This document shows positions 52,805 through 64,000 of a stretch of 64,000 nt of DNA, piece by piece. Position numbers and translations under genes: made by a program. Position 1 is the first letter of the stretch. Each line of letters opens with the position of its first letter. The stretch covers positions 2,784,001 through 2,848,000 of the forward strand of contig CM072891.1 in NCBI GenBank assembly GCA_037013685.1. The letters run 5' to 3'. A model generated the notes under the pieces. The model ran no database searches. It saw nothing but the letters and a program-made list of their open reading frames with translations, and was not told where the DNA came from. Origin of the DNA: Acridotheres tristis. Taxonomy: Eukaryota > Chordata > Aves > Passeriformes > Sturnidae.

Positions 52805-55007
52805 CTGCAAAAAGTGTAAAGATGTTTGGTTAGAAATAGAAACGGTCAAAAGGCTTGACTGAATACTTGCTGAAGGCCACAGTACTACAGTTATTAAGCA
52901 ACATACAATTCAGTAAAGTATCTAATAATGAGAAATGAGAACGGGAGCTTCCTGTACTTTGTGCCTAATCTGAAGTAAAAAGGCATCTTGGTAGAAACAT
53001 TCCTTAGCTGACACTTTTGTCAATCTGTTTACTTCAGAAATAGCTCTTTCATATCCCAAGGAGCAAGGTGAACAACAGAGGTTCTCAGCTGGTTTCCAAA
53101 CTTGTAATTAACCCTACATTAAAGCAAGTGGTATCTGAACAGCTGCATGCGTAATACTTTCCTGAGCTTTGAACTGATACAAGAAATTATCACATTGATT
53201 CACAGTATTACCAAACACTTGTGTTTTCTGTGCCTCAGTTCTTAGTAAAGATTCACACAATTTTCATTGTGCATATTCAGAGAGCCACAAAATACTCTCA
53301 CACTAATGCATGCCTGATTCATTCACAATACTGCTACAAACCAAACCAGAATCCAATAGAATGAGCAATGTTAAATGAAAAACACTGGGCTGTAAGGGTT
53401 GTAAACTTACACAGAGTTTTGTTTTAAAGGTGCTAATCTTATAAATATAATTTTTTTTATAATAAAAAAGTAATCTAAGGAAGAACTATTAAAATTCCAA
53501 TGAAAACAAAGGAATAAGGAGTTAAAGACAAACCTATCTTCAGCCATTGTATAAGTATTTAACTGTTTTGCCTACTTAAACTGAAAAAGGTACACATTTT
53601 GGTTTTTAACATTTATTACATAAATTTGTTTGACTCTCCTCCCTTTGTTCTAAATGAGAAATACTCTTTTTGTTGTGTTAGTAAGGACTAATGCCTATCT
53701 ATCTCTCAGCTGAATATGGAATCAGGCTATAAGAGACAGAGATGAATGCATAATTGCTATTTCTACAAAGAAGTGACTTGGAGAACAAAAAGAAAGATAC
53801 TGTGATGTTACTTTTAGAAGCTGAGTTTGTGAAAACCTTATATGGTATGCATTATTACACCATTACTGTGTCAAGATTAACGTGCCTTTAAATAATACAT
53901 TTAAAATTTCTTTTACACTGCCTGCATTAAACAGAGTGCATCAAACTCTTGAGATCCAGATTAAGCTTTGCTACAGTCTCTTACAACAATAGGTTTATGA
54001 CTTAAAGAAGTAAAGATTCCACTAGGAAAACTGCATAAGAATAAAAATGTCAGTCCCAAAAGAAACTAGGATAGAATCAATTCTTTTCAACATCCTAGTT
54101 TGTCTAATAAATAGGCCACATGCATTCCTGATATACCACATCTGAATTCAAATAATGAATACCATAGTGTTTTATAACAATAAAATTGCTAAGAATGTTC
54201 CTTTTGGAAAGCTTACAAAAATAAGAAAGTCAGACATTTAGTATTTCTTTCTGAAATAAAACTAATTATTTGGTGCATGTCAAAAAGACTAACACAAAAT
54301 TGGCAGACTAAAAATGAAGTCTTATAAACTGAGTATTTGTCATAGAATAAATACTGTAAATATGAAAAGAAACAAGTTCTTCAGAAATTTTAGTCCTCTC
54401 TACTCATTCCTCAACAAATGGACAAAGCTGGAGGTAGTTCAGTAACCACTGTGTCACACAGAAATTATTTTGTACAATGTCAACTGGGAAACTGAGCCTG
54501 TACTTTGGTGTTACTGAATCATGGAAAATCTAGAGCAAACCAAGTGGTCCTTCATTTTTTGTATCAGCATCTGATAGCACATTTTTCAGAGTAATTTCTT
54601 TTTTGTGCAGTCTTTAGCTATCTTTAGAAAACAGAAACATGAAAAAGGGAAAGCAGATACAGGGGAACAAATAGGAGTATAGAAATTTAGAGGTAGTACT
54701 ATTTCTCAGGGTGCTTTCAACGAATTTTTGTAAATTGAGTGGATTTCTAACTAATGTATTCATTTGATAGGATTATAATTCTGCCTGCTCACATTAGAAA
54801 AAAATATAAATTAAATTTTCACCTTAGTAATTCTGAAAAAAATCTGCATGTAGCTATAGTAGTGATGCAAAATTAATAATTAGATATTAAATAGTTGGCA
54901 ATTATCATGCCAAGCATAACAGCTTAACTTTTCTCAGAGATGCATTTTGCAGGAGGATGAAATGACCATATTCCAAGTTATTTTAGTGAGAGTATAGGGA
55001 ATTTATA

Positions 55008-55024
55008 TAAATAAATAAATAAAT
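55008..55024. repeat. (AAAT)n microsatellite
   Basis: Four AAAT units in AT-rich sequence. It is a simple repeat. Confidence 0.85.
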
Positions 55025-58000
55025 CTATACAATATATTGATGGCTATTATTAGGATTAGACAAGGTGATAAGCTAAAATGTTATGGTAGTCAACCAAGTA
55101 TGTCAGAAGAAACTACCAGAAAAATTAAGTAACAACACTCTTAGGACCCAAATTCCATAATAAATATACAGTAAATTTGATTTATAAGTTGAGACAGCTT
55201 TCTGGTGCATAAAGGATGTGTTGAAATCCTTGTAGAATCAAAAATTTCATGATGAATGGTCTCTGAACAATGCCACTGAAAGAATTGGTAAGCATTACAT
55301 AGAAAAAGCAAAGCAAATATAGAACTCATGAAAATAGAGAGTTCTTAAGAAACCAGTTCAATAACTTTACATGATCTATGGCTTATATTGCTCAAACAGA
55401 ATAATTTAAAAACTTGCTATTCTATCTTTTACCTTGATTGTCAACAGAGGCCAAGAAGTGGTATAAATTTTCATCACTTCTGTTTGACAGAAAAAAGGGT
55501 TCTGTTGAAATTTAAGACATAACCTTACAAGCTCTCTTTTGATTATATTTAGTACAGAAGAATATAATTTGCTTGTTAATTTTGTTTCTCTTTTCTATTG
55601 TTGGATCACTGTGTTTTCATCCTTTTACTTCAGAAACGGAGAAGCTCTGACAGGATCAAAACAAGAGCAATCAATATCACATTTCTATGAAGACATAATC
55701 AGCTTTGAACAAGTCTCTCGAACAAATAAACAATTGAAAGCCTGAAGAATGTACTCAGAGTCTGCAATAACTAGGCTAACACCTCTGTTTTCTGGACTAA
55801 TGAACCTGGAAGTTTTCTTGCAAAGGAAGCTCAAATAATTTCTTGTTAGAATAAATTGAAAGAAAGCCAGAAAATGTAAACTGGCCTGCTGAAAGACAGA
55901 CACAGGCTTCTGCATGCACAGTAATGAAGAAGCATCTCCTACTGAAAGATTCAGACTTCTATTTTTGCATCATTCCTCAGGTAAGTATCACAATCTTGTC
56001 CTAACCCATTATCTAAAAGCAGTCTCATCAGCCCCACAGACATCAAATTTTCAACTACTCAATGAATTTTATACATTTCAATCTCTCTTCAAAATACATT
56101 TTATAATTGTATATGACCATCATGCCACCACCAGAGTAAAAGAAAGATTTTAAAATGTATAATCAGTTATGGTAAGCATGTGCTAATATCAAATGGAAAA
56201 TATACAATACCATTTCCCCTGCATTTTTAGATGGCTATAGATATTAGTTATAGCAGTGATTATTCAGATAAAAAGCATGTGCAAAGTACTGCAGTGCATG
56301 GGTCTGGACTGGGAAAATGAGAAGCACAGGACTGCCAGCAGGGCTGCCAAAGGAGCAAAATACCTGAAATGCAGAATTAGACAATTATTATTAATATTAA
56401 AAATGGACATGACTGATTTTCCCTCTTAATTACTCCCACTGATGGGTCATAAAACAGATTAAGTTTTTGTTTATTGTAGCTGATTTGGGAAATGGGAGAT
56501 TCATTTTTTAAATTTTTATTTTATTTTAGAGAACTGTTTTTGGTTTCAGCAGAACTCTGATACAAGTGGTCTGATACAATAACAATATCAATATCTTTTT
56601 TCCTTCATTCAAAGGGGTCAGAAACGGTTTTTCACTTTTGTAAATCCATACAAGCCTTTGGTTATTTGTCTTACTCTGCAGAAGTAGTCATGCTACCATG
56701 TGTTACCAACCTGACAAACCCTCTTCTTACTGCATGCAAAGCTCAGTCTTTTCATTCTCACCCTGTGGCATAAAGCATTTGGAACTCCAAAGGTCTGATA
56801 TATTTTAGTGCAAGTATACTCACAGAGTTCAGAATGGGAATTTCTGGGTGAAATGTAATGGTCTGTGATATACAGGTCAGAATAAATAATCTAACGGTGC
56901 CTTCTGGCTGTACAAGCCACTCAAGCTATGAAATCAGTTTTACCCAATACTTCTGCACAGCCTTTCTACCAGCCCTGAAGTGCCTGAACTCTAAAATCCC
57001 ACACTGAGAAGGCAACCATCTCACTCATTATGGCCTTTAACATCCCTTGCTGATAGTTTTAAATTTTTAAACAGCCCTACCTGTCGAGCTTCCTTTTATG
57101 TGTTCTCATAGTTACAGATATAATTTTGGAAGCAAAATATCTAAACACCAAGCATAATAAAAATGAAATGGGTTAAAGCTTATTAGCAGTAGGGAGCAGA
57201 TGTAGCAAAATTCTGCCAGTTCCCCTACATTTCCTCCCCAGCAGGGATTTTCTGTCAAGCTGTGACTTAGTTCTATACACTAATCCAGTCTGCTGCTGCT
57301 GCAATTGCACCTTCCTATACCTTGCTATTGTACTAAAAATTCACTTTGATTTTTGATTTCTTCCTTCTTAATAATAATATTTAAAGCAGTTCCTGCAGAG
57401 CTAAATGTAAATTCAAGCACTGCATGCTAGATGCTCAAAAGGGCATGAAAATGTAAAATTGATAAGAAAATAATTACATACTGAAAAGCTGTTTTATTTG
57501 CTTAAAAAATAGTAACTTTCTCTCAACAAACTAAAGGTTCCTGAGCCAAGACATAACCAGTTAATGACTGAAGTTAAGATCCTTGAAATACCTCTCAAAC
57601 ATACATCATTCAATATATCAGTTACAATGTGGGAAAAAAAAAGATAAGTATTTAAGGAACAAAGTCATAAATTGATAGCAATACAAACTGAAAGCAAATG
57701 AAGTCTGCCACATGAAACATGATCACAGACTGTCACTCTGAGGGTTTTTATTCTTCATGTGTAGTGTCAAAAATAAGCACTTAGGAAAAAGAGTTGAACT
57801 GAAGGAAGGATGTTCAAGATGGAAAGATTTCAGCTGAAAATCATTTGCCAGGGTATACCCAAATGGGATAGAAAATGAACAAAGTAACTGGTGAAAATCT
57901 ACTTTGTGGACACTAAGGCTAACAGATTTTATGACAGAATTTGAATTTTGGATACTGATTGCAAAGACCTTTTCTTTGGAAGTCTGCTTCCTTCTGAACT

Positions 58001-58290
58001 TTGACAATGAACTCTGGAACCAATTTTCAAATAGAATATCAGCTTTCACCTCACATATTCTAATTACATCATCTGTTCATCTGTACATGTATAGCACCAT
58101 TAGCTACATTGTCAAACCTGTAACTAAATTTTGTAGAACACAAGGAAGAAAATTTTGATGCTGTAGGAGACAGAAGAAAACCAATTTTAAAACTCTGGTG
58201 GCACTACTAAACTTCCAGTAACTGTCAGCCTCTCCCTCATTGTGGTAGCTACCTTGATCAGTAATATGATATAAAGATGTGCAATCAAAA

Positions 58291-58905
58291 CTCATTTCAC
58301 AGAACGGCTTGGGTTGGGACCTTGAAGCTCATCTCATTCCATACACCCTGCCATGGGCAGGGACATCTTCCACCAGACGAGGCTGCTCAGCCAGGGCTGG
58401 CCTTGAAGGGACCTCTAGGGATAGAATATCCACAATGTCCATGGGGAACCTTTGCCAGTCCCTCACCAACCTCACAGAAAAGAATTATTTCCTAATATCT
58501 AATCTCAACCCACTCTCTTCCAATCAGAAATCACTTCCCCTTGCCCTGTCACTACATGCTCTTATAAACAGTCTTGTCCCATCCTTCCTGTCAGTTCTTT
58601 CAGGTACTGGAAGACAGCAATTAGGTCACCCTGAAGCCCCCTCTTTTCCAGGCTGAGCAATCCCAATTCTCTCTGCTTTTCCTCACAGGAGAGGTTCTCC
58701 ATCTCTCTGATCAACTTGTTAGTCCTGCTCTGGACTTGCTTCAATAGGTCCATGTCTTTCCTGTGCTGAGGACTCCAGAGCTGGATGCAGTCCTCATGAT
58801 GGGGTCTCACCAGAGCAGAGCAGAGGGGCAGAATCATCTCCTTCAACCTGCTGGCCATATTTCTTCTGATGCAGCTCAGGATATGACTGGCTTTCTGGCA
58901 AGCAA
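58291..58905 (-). mobile_element. CR1 LINE 3' end, minus strand
   Basis: Reverse CR1: tail-side CAGAACGGCTTGGGTTGGGA, then CCCTGCCATGGGCAGGGACA and TTCCACCAGACGAGGCTGCT. The ORF2 end follows in the minus frame (EMILPLCSALVRPHHEDCIQ, then QHRKDMDLLKQVQSRTNKLI and GLLSLEKRGLQGDL). The tail repeat units themselves are missing or eroded. Frame remnants run from about 58562 to 58905. It has the same orientation as DPH6. Confidence 0.92.
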
Positions 58906-59868
58906 TCTCATTTTGAATGTAGTGCTTTTTAGTGCACAATTTTTTACTGGAAAATACATTTACATTCCATCTTATGTATATGAGTATTTTTGAGGCAAAT
59001 ATTGTTTTCAACAGACTAGCCAGTTACTTTCATGTTTAATATGGTATGACTGCAAAACAAGGTTGGTTGAATGGTATAGCATATGACTATCAGGGCTTCA
59101 CATGCCTTTTAACTCAAGCCATTTACATTGACCAGTAAAGTCCTACATACAGTTTGGAAGCTGGATTTTGCAGGACCAGTTTTCTCTCAGTTCAGTGTTA
59201 TAGAAGTCAAACTCAGATGATGCAAATTAGGGAATTTCTTACAATCCACTATACTGGGCTGCCCAAAAAATTAGGGAAACCCATCAATCTATATGATATA
59301 TTACAATACAATACTTTGGTCAATTCAGCTCAGGTGTCTCAAATACATCCCCTCCAAGCTCTGCTAAACCCCAGCCTTCTTGCTGGGTATGGGTAAAGTA
59401 GGAGAAAGCCTTGATGCTGTGCAGGCATTGTCCAGCAACAGCTAATATTGGTCTGCTATCATCACAGTGTTAGCCACAAATCCAAAACACAGCACTATTG
59501 GGGCTGCTGCAAAGAAAATTAAATCCACCCTAGCCAGACCCACTGTGAGAGAAAGTTCACAATAACCTGCAAGTTCTAAGCCAAGTTTTAGTTAAATATG
59601 TAGTCATTCTCAGTAGTTACTGGAATGAGCTATATGGAAAGCAAATTTGTTCTTCTGAATATGAAAATATGTCTCTCAGATTACTACTGAAATATATAAT
59701 GGGATCTTAACTCACACTCCTGAAGGCAGGTGACTCCATGTACAGAAAATTAGAATGGAAAGTTGGCAGTAAATGGCCTTTAATATGTATTAATATACAT
59801 ATTGTTAAAAGATTTTATGCTAAGAAAAAATACAAATATATATTCATTGATATGCTTATAATATGCAT

Positions 59869-59880
59869 ATATATATATAT
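59869..59880. repeat. (AT)n microsatellite
   Basis: A short AT run within a longer AT-rich stretch (about 59770-59900). It is a simple repeat. Confidence 0.8.
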
Positions 59881-60861
59881 TTAATGTCTTTATGCACATA
59901 TACATATAAAAGGAGGGAGGGAGAAAAATCTGTAGATGTATTCCTCCTCCATGCAGTTCTGCAGAACATGCACAGAGAACCTATGACAGTGTGCATTATT
60001 GAGTTGCTATATGCAACTCCACACACTCATTTGACAAATTACAACCCTTTACCAAAATCACCATCTTAATTAAAAATGGTTCGCAATCAGTATTTTCTTC
60101 AGCTAACAGTTACATTATCCTCTTAGTTATATTTCAAGTGTTAACACCTATGTTTATGGTGTTAAATCCAAAGGTATCATTATCACCTGGATGCATTTTT
60201 ATTTTTCATCAATGAAGCTGAACAAAAACAGGGAGGAAGCTTATTCACTGCTAGCTGGCATGCATGTAACTGGGTATTGACCAGGGAGCACTGCTCATTT
60301 TTGCTATGGAAAAATTAAAAAATTTAGATTCAAAATAAAAAGCTCACTTTCACACTGTCTTGCATGCTTTTTTGAAAGTGGAGTACAGGAAAGCATAAAT
60401 AATTTTTGAATTACTTTGATTTTTATGAATACGAAAATTAAAGATCTATTATTAATTTTGAAGACCACGTGATATTCTTCAGAAAAGAGGAGGAAGAAGA
60501 GGAAATGAAATTATTATTATGACTAGCACAAAGAACTAGAGATGAGGATAATCAAGTACTGAAATTTAGTAGGATTCTTTGGATCATAAAATAAAATAGT
60601 AAAGAAGTACTTCCACTGGAAGAATGAAGATGCTTTCCCGAGTTAATTTCCTATTTATTCCTCTCTTTTGCTTTTTTGATAGTAGAAGATCATTAATGTA
60701 TCTGAATAGAGACAAGATTCTTGCATAGTTTCAAAAGGAAGAGATGATATTTTGAATTCTACTATTGACTGAAGCTTGATGAGGAAGGTCAGGTATGAAT
60801 TTTCCTAGTTAATTGTGGAGTTTGTCTTCAGTGATAATTTGCTGAATCTGCTTGAGGTGTT

Positions 60862-61105
60862 GAGTCCCAGGGCAGCTTCCTCTCCACGGAGCCACTTGCT
60901 TGCCCCCCAGGATGGGAGGGACAATAGGAAGAACAAACATGAGAGAACTCTTGGGCTGTGGTAAGGACACTTTAGCAGGAGAAGAGAATAAAACCAGCAA
61001 CACAAAGGCAATCCTTCACCTCCTCCCACCATCAGACTGATGTCCTGCCAGCCTCTGGGGAATAGCCACATTGGAAGACCAAGTTCTCCAATTTTTATGG
61101 TTGAG
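60862..61105 (-). mobile_element. Degraded endogenous retrovirus LTR fragment (avian ERVL-like)
   Basis: On the minus strand the order of landmarks follows a common avian ERVL-type LTR: a TTTGTGTTGCTGGTTTTATT-type U3/R region, AAAGTGTCCTTACCACAGCC, GAGTTCTCTCATGTTTGTTC, a CTCCCATCCTGGGGGGCAAG segment, then AGTGGCTCCGTGGAGAGGAA and GCCCTGGGACTCAACACC where the LTR should end. It is diverged, has no internal retroviral genes beside it, and is best read as an old solo or partial LTR. The outer ends are approximate. Identification is by remembered consensus. Confidence 0.55.
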
Positions 61106-64000
61106 CATGGTGTCATATGGTCTGGGAGATTCCCCTGACTGCCTCTTGTGGTCTGAAAGAGATTACCCTGCCACAGTTTAAGGAAGGATGAGTTGCTAAT
61201 GAGACTGTTTATGTAGGCTGAGGTGGTAATATGGTTCTTCTTTCAGTCCTGATCAATACGATTACCCCATACGAGGGAGGACAAAAAAACTTTGAAAGTG
61301 ATGAAACCCTGAAATTCCATCCTTCATTGTGGGAATTTAAAGTGCCCTACATGTAATTTGGACTACAGTTTAATAGGGAAGCTTCTTGAGCAAAAGTTGG
61401 ACCTTGATCACTTTTCAACCAAAATGGCATTCGTCCCTCTACAATGAGGCAGTGACAGCAGGTACTCGCTTGAGGGATGAAACTCTGTTAATGGCTTTCA
61501 CAATCATCACACATTAGACTTGTGACCACAGCTTCTAGCCTAAGCAAACAGTGGATGCATATATGCACTCTTGCTTAGCACAAAAGTGACAGGCTCAAAA
61601 CAGAATTAATGTTTTCAGCAAAGGAGACAAGGAATCACTCAAAACCAGTCTTACAAGGTACCTGCTGCAGGGGAAGATCAGTCAGCCTGGATAAACTAAG
61701 CTGTTTACCACCCTGAATAACTTGACATGCATTTCTTCACTCTGTCTACCTGAAAAACAACATTCAAATGCATGGATATATTACCTGTAAGTGGCAAATA
61801 AGCTAGTGCAAATCAGTTCAAGGAAATCACGGTTATGCTAACTTATACCAGTTAAGGATTTCATTGTATCTGTAGATATCTCCACAAAGGATCACAGAAG
61901 AAATACTCTCCTTCCTTATTTTCTATTGTTCATATTTTTTGTTTATACTCTACAAATTAAATTCATGCATACTCTTTAGACTATTATGCAATCATATGAT
62001 TTTTATACACATATATTCCATTTCTAAAAATGGCTTTAGTTAAAGTAATGTTATTTTATTTAACTATACTCATTTTTAAACATTATTAAGGCTCTGCTAA
62101 TGTTATAAATAGAATATTATAGTCTTCTTTTAAGAAAGAGTTCAAGTGGCAAACCTTTCATCTCCCATTGTTGACCAGTGTCAAATGGCAGACTATTTCC
62201 AAGGACCTCTGGATTTCTACTATCTGCATTTGACCCGTGTTAAATATTTTCAGTACAGTTGCTTCAAATGAATAGAAAAGCTTTGCCTAATCTGAATGCA
62301 AGGGAAACGAAATACACTAGGCATGAGATGAAAGACACACTAGCAATGTGCAATTTAATGTACTGTGTGTTCTGAATGTGGGCCATCAAACTGTGGAACA
62401 TTCAAGACAGCATCTAGCAAATGGATGTTATGAACCTGAAGGGACAAAAAAGGGGAAACAGAAACATGCATATTCCTTCTATTGAATTTTTGATAGGCAT
62501 AGGCACTGGCTGTCAGCAATGCTTCTCAAAAATATTTCTTTTTCTTCTGGTGATATTACAAATCGTATTAATTAACCTATGTGAGATTTTACTGCAATGT
62601 AAAGGTAGCAGTGTTCTAATCTGTCATTTTAGCTTTATAATACTTGTTTGTTTCTACTACTCATATTTTGACTATTTTGTTCAAGAAACTGGTAAAAGGA
62701 GACCAGTTAAGTTAATATTACCTATAGTATTATCTATAGGATGCAGAAATTACAACACTGTTTGGAAATCTAACAATTGCATTGAATAAAGATATTAAGC
62801 AATACATATAATAAATGAGAGAAAAAAAAGTTAATATTACTGGCTTAGAAACATCTGTTCAGGATGATGAAAAAATATGCATCTTCTCACAGGAATCTGG
62901 GAGGTTTTTTAATATTTCATTTTAAGTTTTATAGTAATTTTCTCTATAGGTAAAAGAGAATCTTAAACCTTTGTCCAGTCCTTTGCAGCAAGAAAAATCT
63001 TCAACTTCCAGTATTTGAGCATAAGCTACTTCTGGTGTACTTAGGATAAAGTGTTAGAGAATGCATGAATTTTATTTAAATTCATGACAGTCTGTATATT
63101 TCAAATAGCACAGGAATGTCTGAACAATGCACAGACTGCTGTTACAGATGCATGATGCCATTCTAAATGACTGCCATGAAAACACACTAATTACTCCAGG
63201 AAACAACTGCATGTAGCTAGACAGATTCTTGTTCAAGATTTAACTTGTTTATACTTGAGACCTGGACATAATTTTTAAGGCAAAGTGGAAAGATACAGGA
63301 AAGCACCAATGGTACTATAAAGATGCTATGATACAGGGGCTCCCTGGAAGGGCCTAGGGCCCGAGATGACTGCTCTTAAATATCTTTTAAAAATCCTAGT
63401 TTGAGTGTACTTACATCTTTTGACATCTAAGCAGTTTTGAAATCTGGTCCAAAAGGTTTTAATTTAGATTTTTAAATTTGGCATCAAGTTACCCGAGTGC
63501 TGAAATAAGTGTGGAACCCATTCACAATATATATCAGATAAAACACTGTGAATCTTTTTTCCATCACTTCTGCAGTACACACTATTAAGACACACATTGT
63601 CAACAACCTGACTGGCATTCCTGACAGAATGAAAGTCAACTGCAGCACTCTTTGCTGGATTTGAAACAATCATGGGATCACAGCCATTCATCCTGAATTC
63701 TTACCATAAAAAAAAAAAAAGCTTCTGTCAGAAAAAGATGGGCTGGTGAACTTCTAAAGTTTGAAGTATGTTTGCTCAGAAAATTATTGATGGGAGAGTA
63801 CCAGACAACTAATGTCCAATTGCAAGCAGTGTTATAAAAGTAAAAAGATGTATTTTTATGTCACACAAAGTATTTTACCAAGGAGATTTTTCATTACTGA
63901 GGATGGAAAATACATTGGCAGCTGCCTAGTAGGACAACTCAGAGGGGAACTGAACTATAATACGAGAATTTAAGAAAAAAAATGCTATGTGTAAAATGAC

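Larger units (their letters stand above)
49483..64000 (-). other. Probable further DPH6 intron; few features
   Basis: No exon of the catalytic domain is recognisable here: I looked for the minus-strand coding of CGEGGEYET-like and PP-loop motifs and did not see them. The stretch holds one CR1 (58291-58905), one ERV LTR fragment (60862-61105), AT-type microsatellites, a 27-bp duplication at about 51184-51227 and two weak exon candidates (50209-50347 and 52736-52804). Because DPH6 introns are very long in other vertebrates, the upstream exons are probably beyond the right edge. Confidence 0.5.

Noticed and set aside
58562..59011. 149-codon minus frame
   Set aside because: It is a CR1 ORF2 end remnant running into unrelated sequence.
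60805..61116. 103-codon minus frame
   Set aside because: It lies across the degraded LTR; low-complexity Leu/Ser content with no viral protein motif.
1..64000. CRISPR array, bacterial operon, tRNA, rRNA or phage-like system
   Set aside because: None was seen. The window has vertebrate intron/intergenic character throughout, and the direct repeats are microsatellites or small local duplications.

Overview
This is vertebrate nuclear DNA, most likely from a bird. The evidence is AT-rich, gene-poor sequence with long introns and GT-AG splice sites, a low density of interspersed repeats, several CR1 LINE 3' ends including one with the avian-type tail of short ATTCTATG-like units, and a degraded LTR that resembles avian ERVL LTRs. 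There are no bacterial-type genes. Almost every open frame longer than 60 codons is chance, inside a repeat, or begins at a non-ATG codon.

The one gene I can support is on the minus strand. It is the 3' part of what I read as DPH6 (diphthine--ammonia ligase, ATPBD4), in the long form that carries a C-terminal RidA/YjgF-like extension. Read from right to left: an antepenultimate exon ending in one of two in-frame donors (49289 or 49415 to 49482), a 406-bp penultimate exon (47662-48067), a final intron of about 35.4 kb, and a terminal exon (12221 down to about 11895). The terminal exon holds the last 37 codons, a TAG stop at 12106-12108, a short 3' UTR and two AATAAA signals. Acceptors, donors and reading phases agree across the three exons. 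The catalytic N-terminal ATP pyrophosphatase exons are not seen and should lie beyond the right edge.

Layout: 1-2500, no gene seen. 2500-3420, a CpG island containing a degenerate CCCCGG/CCCGGT hexamer array, probably a promoter for a gene or lncRNA not otherwise visible. 3430-11890, intergenic. 11895-49482, the DPH6 3' exons and introns with six CR1 fragments, ancient CORE-SINE remnants and an unnamed two-copy dispersed repeat. 49483-64000, probably more DPH6 intron, with one CR1, one LTR fragment and two weak candidate exons.

I found no CRISPR array, operon, tRNA or rRNA, and no evidence of a new defence or mobile system. The points most worth checking are the long-form DPH6 C-terminus, the GC hexamer array in the CpG island, and the dispersed repeat pair at 16865 and 22700.
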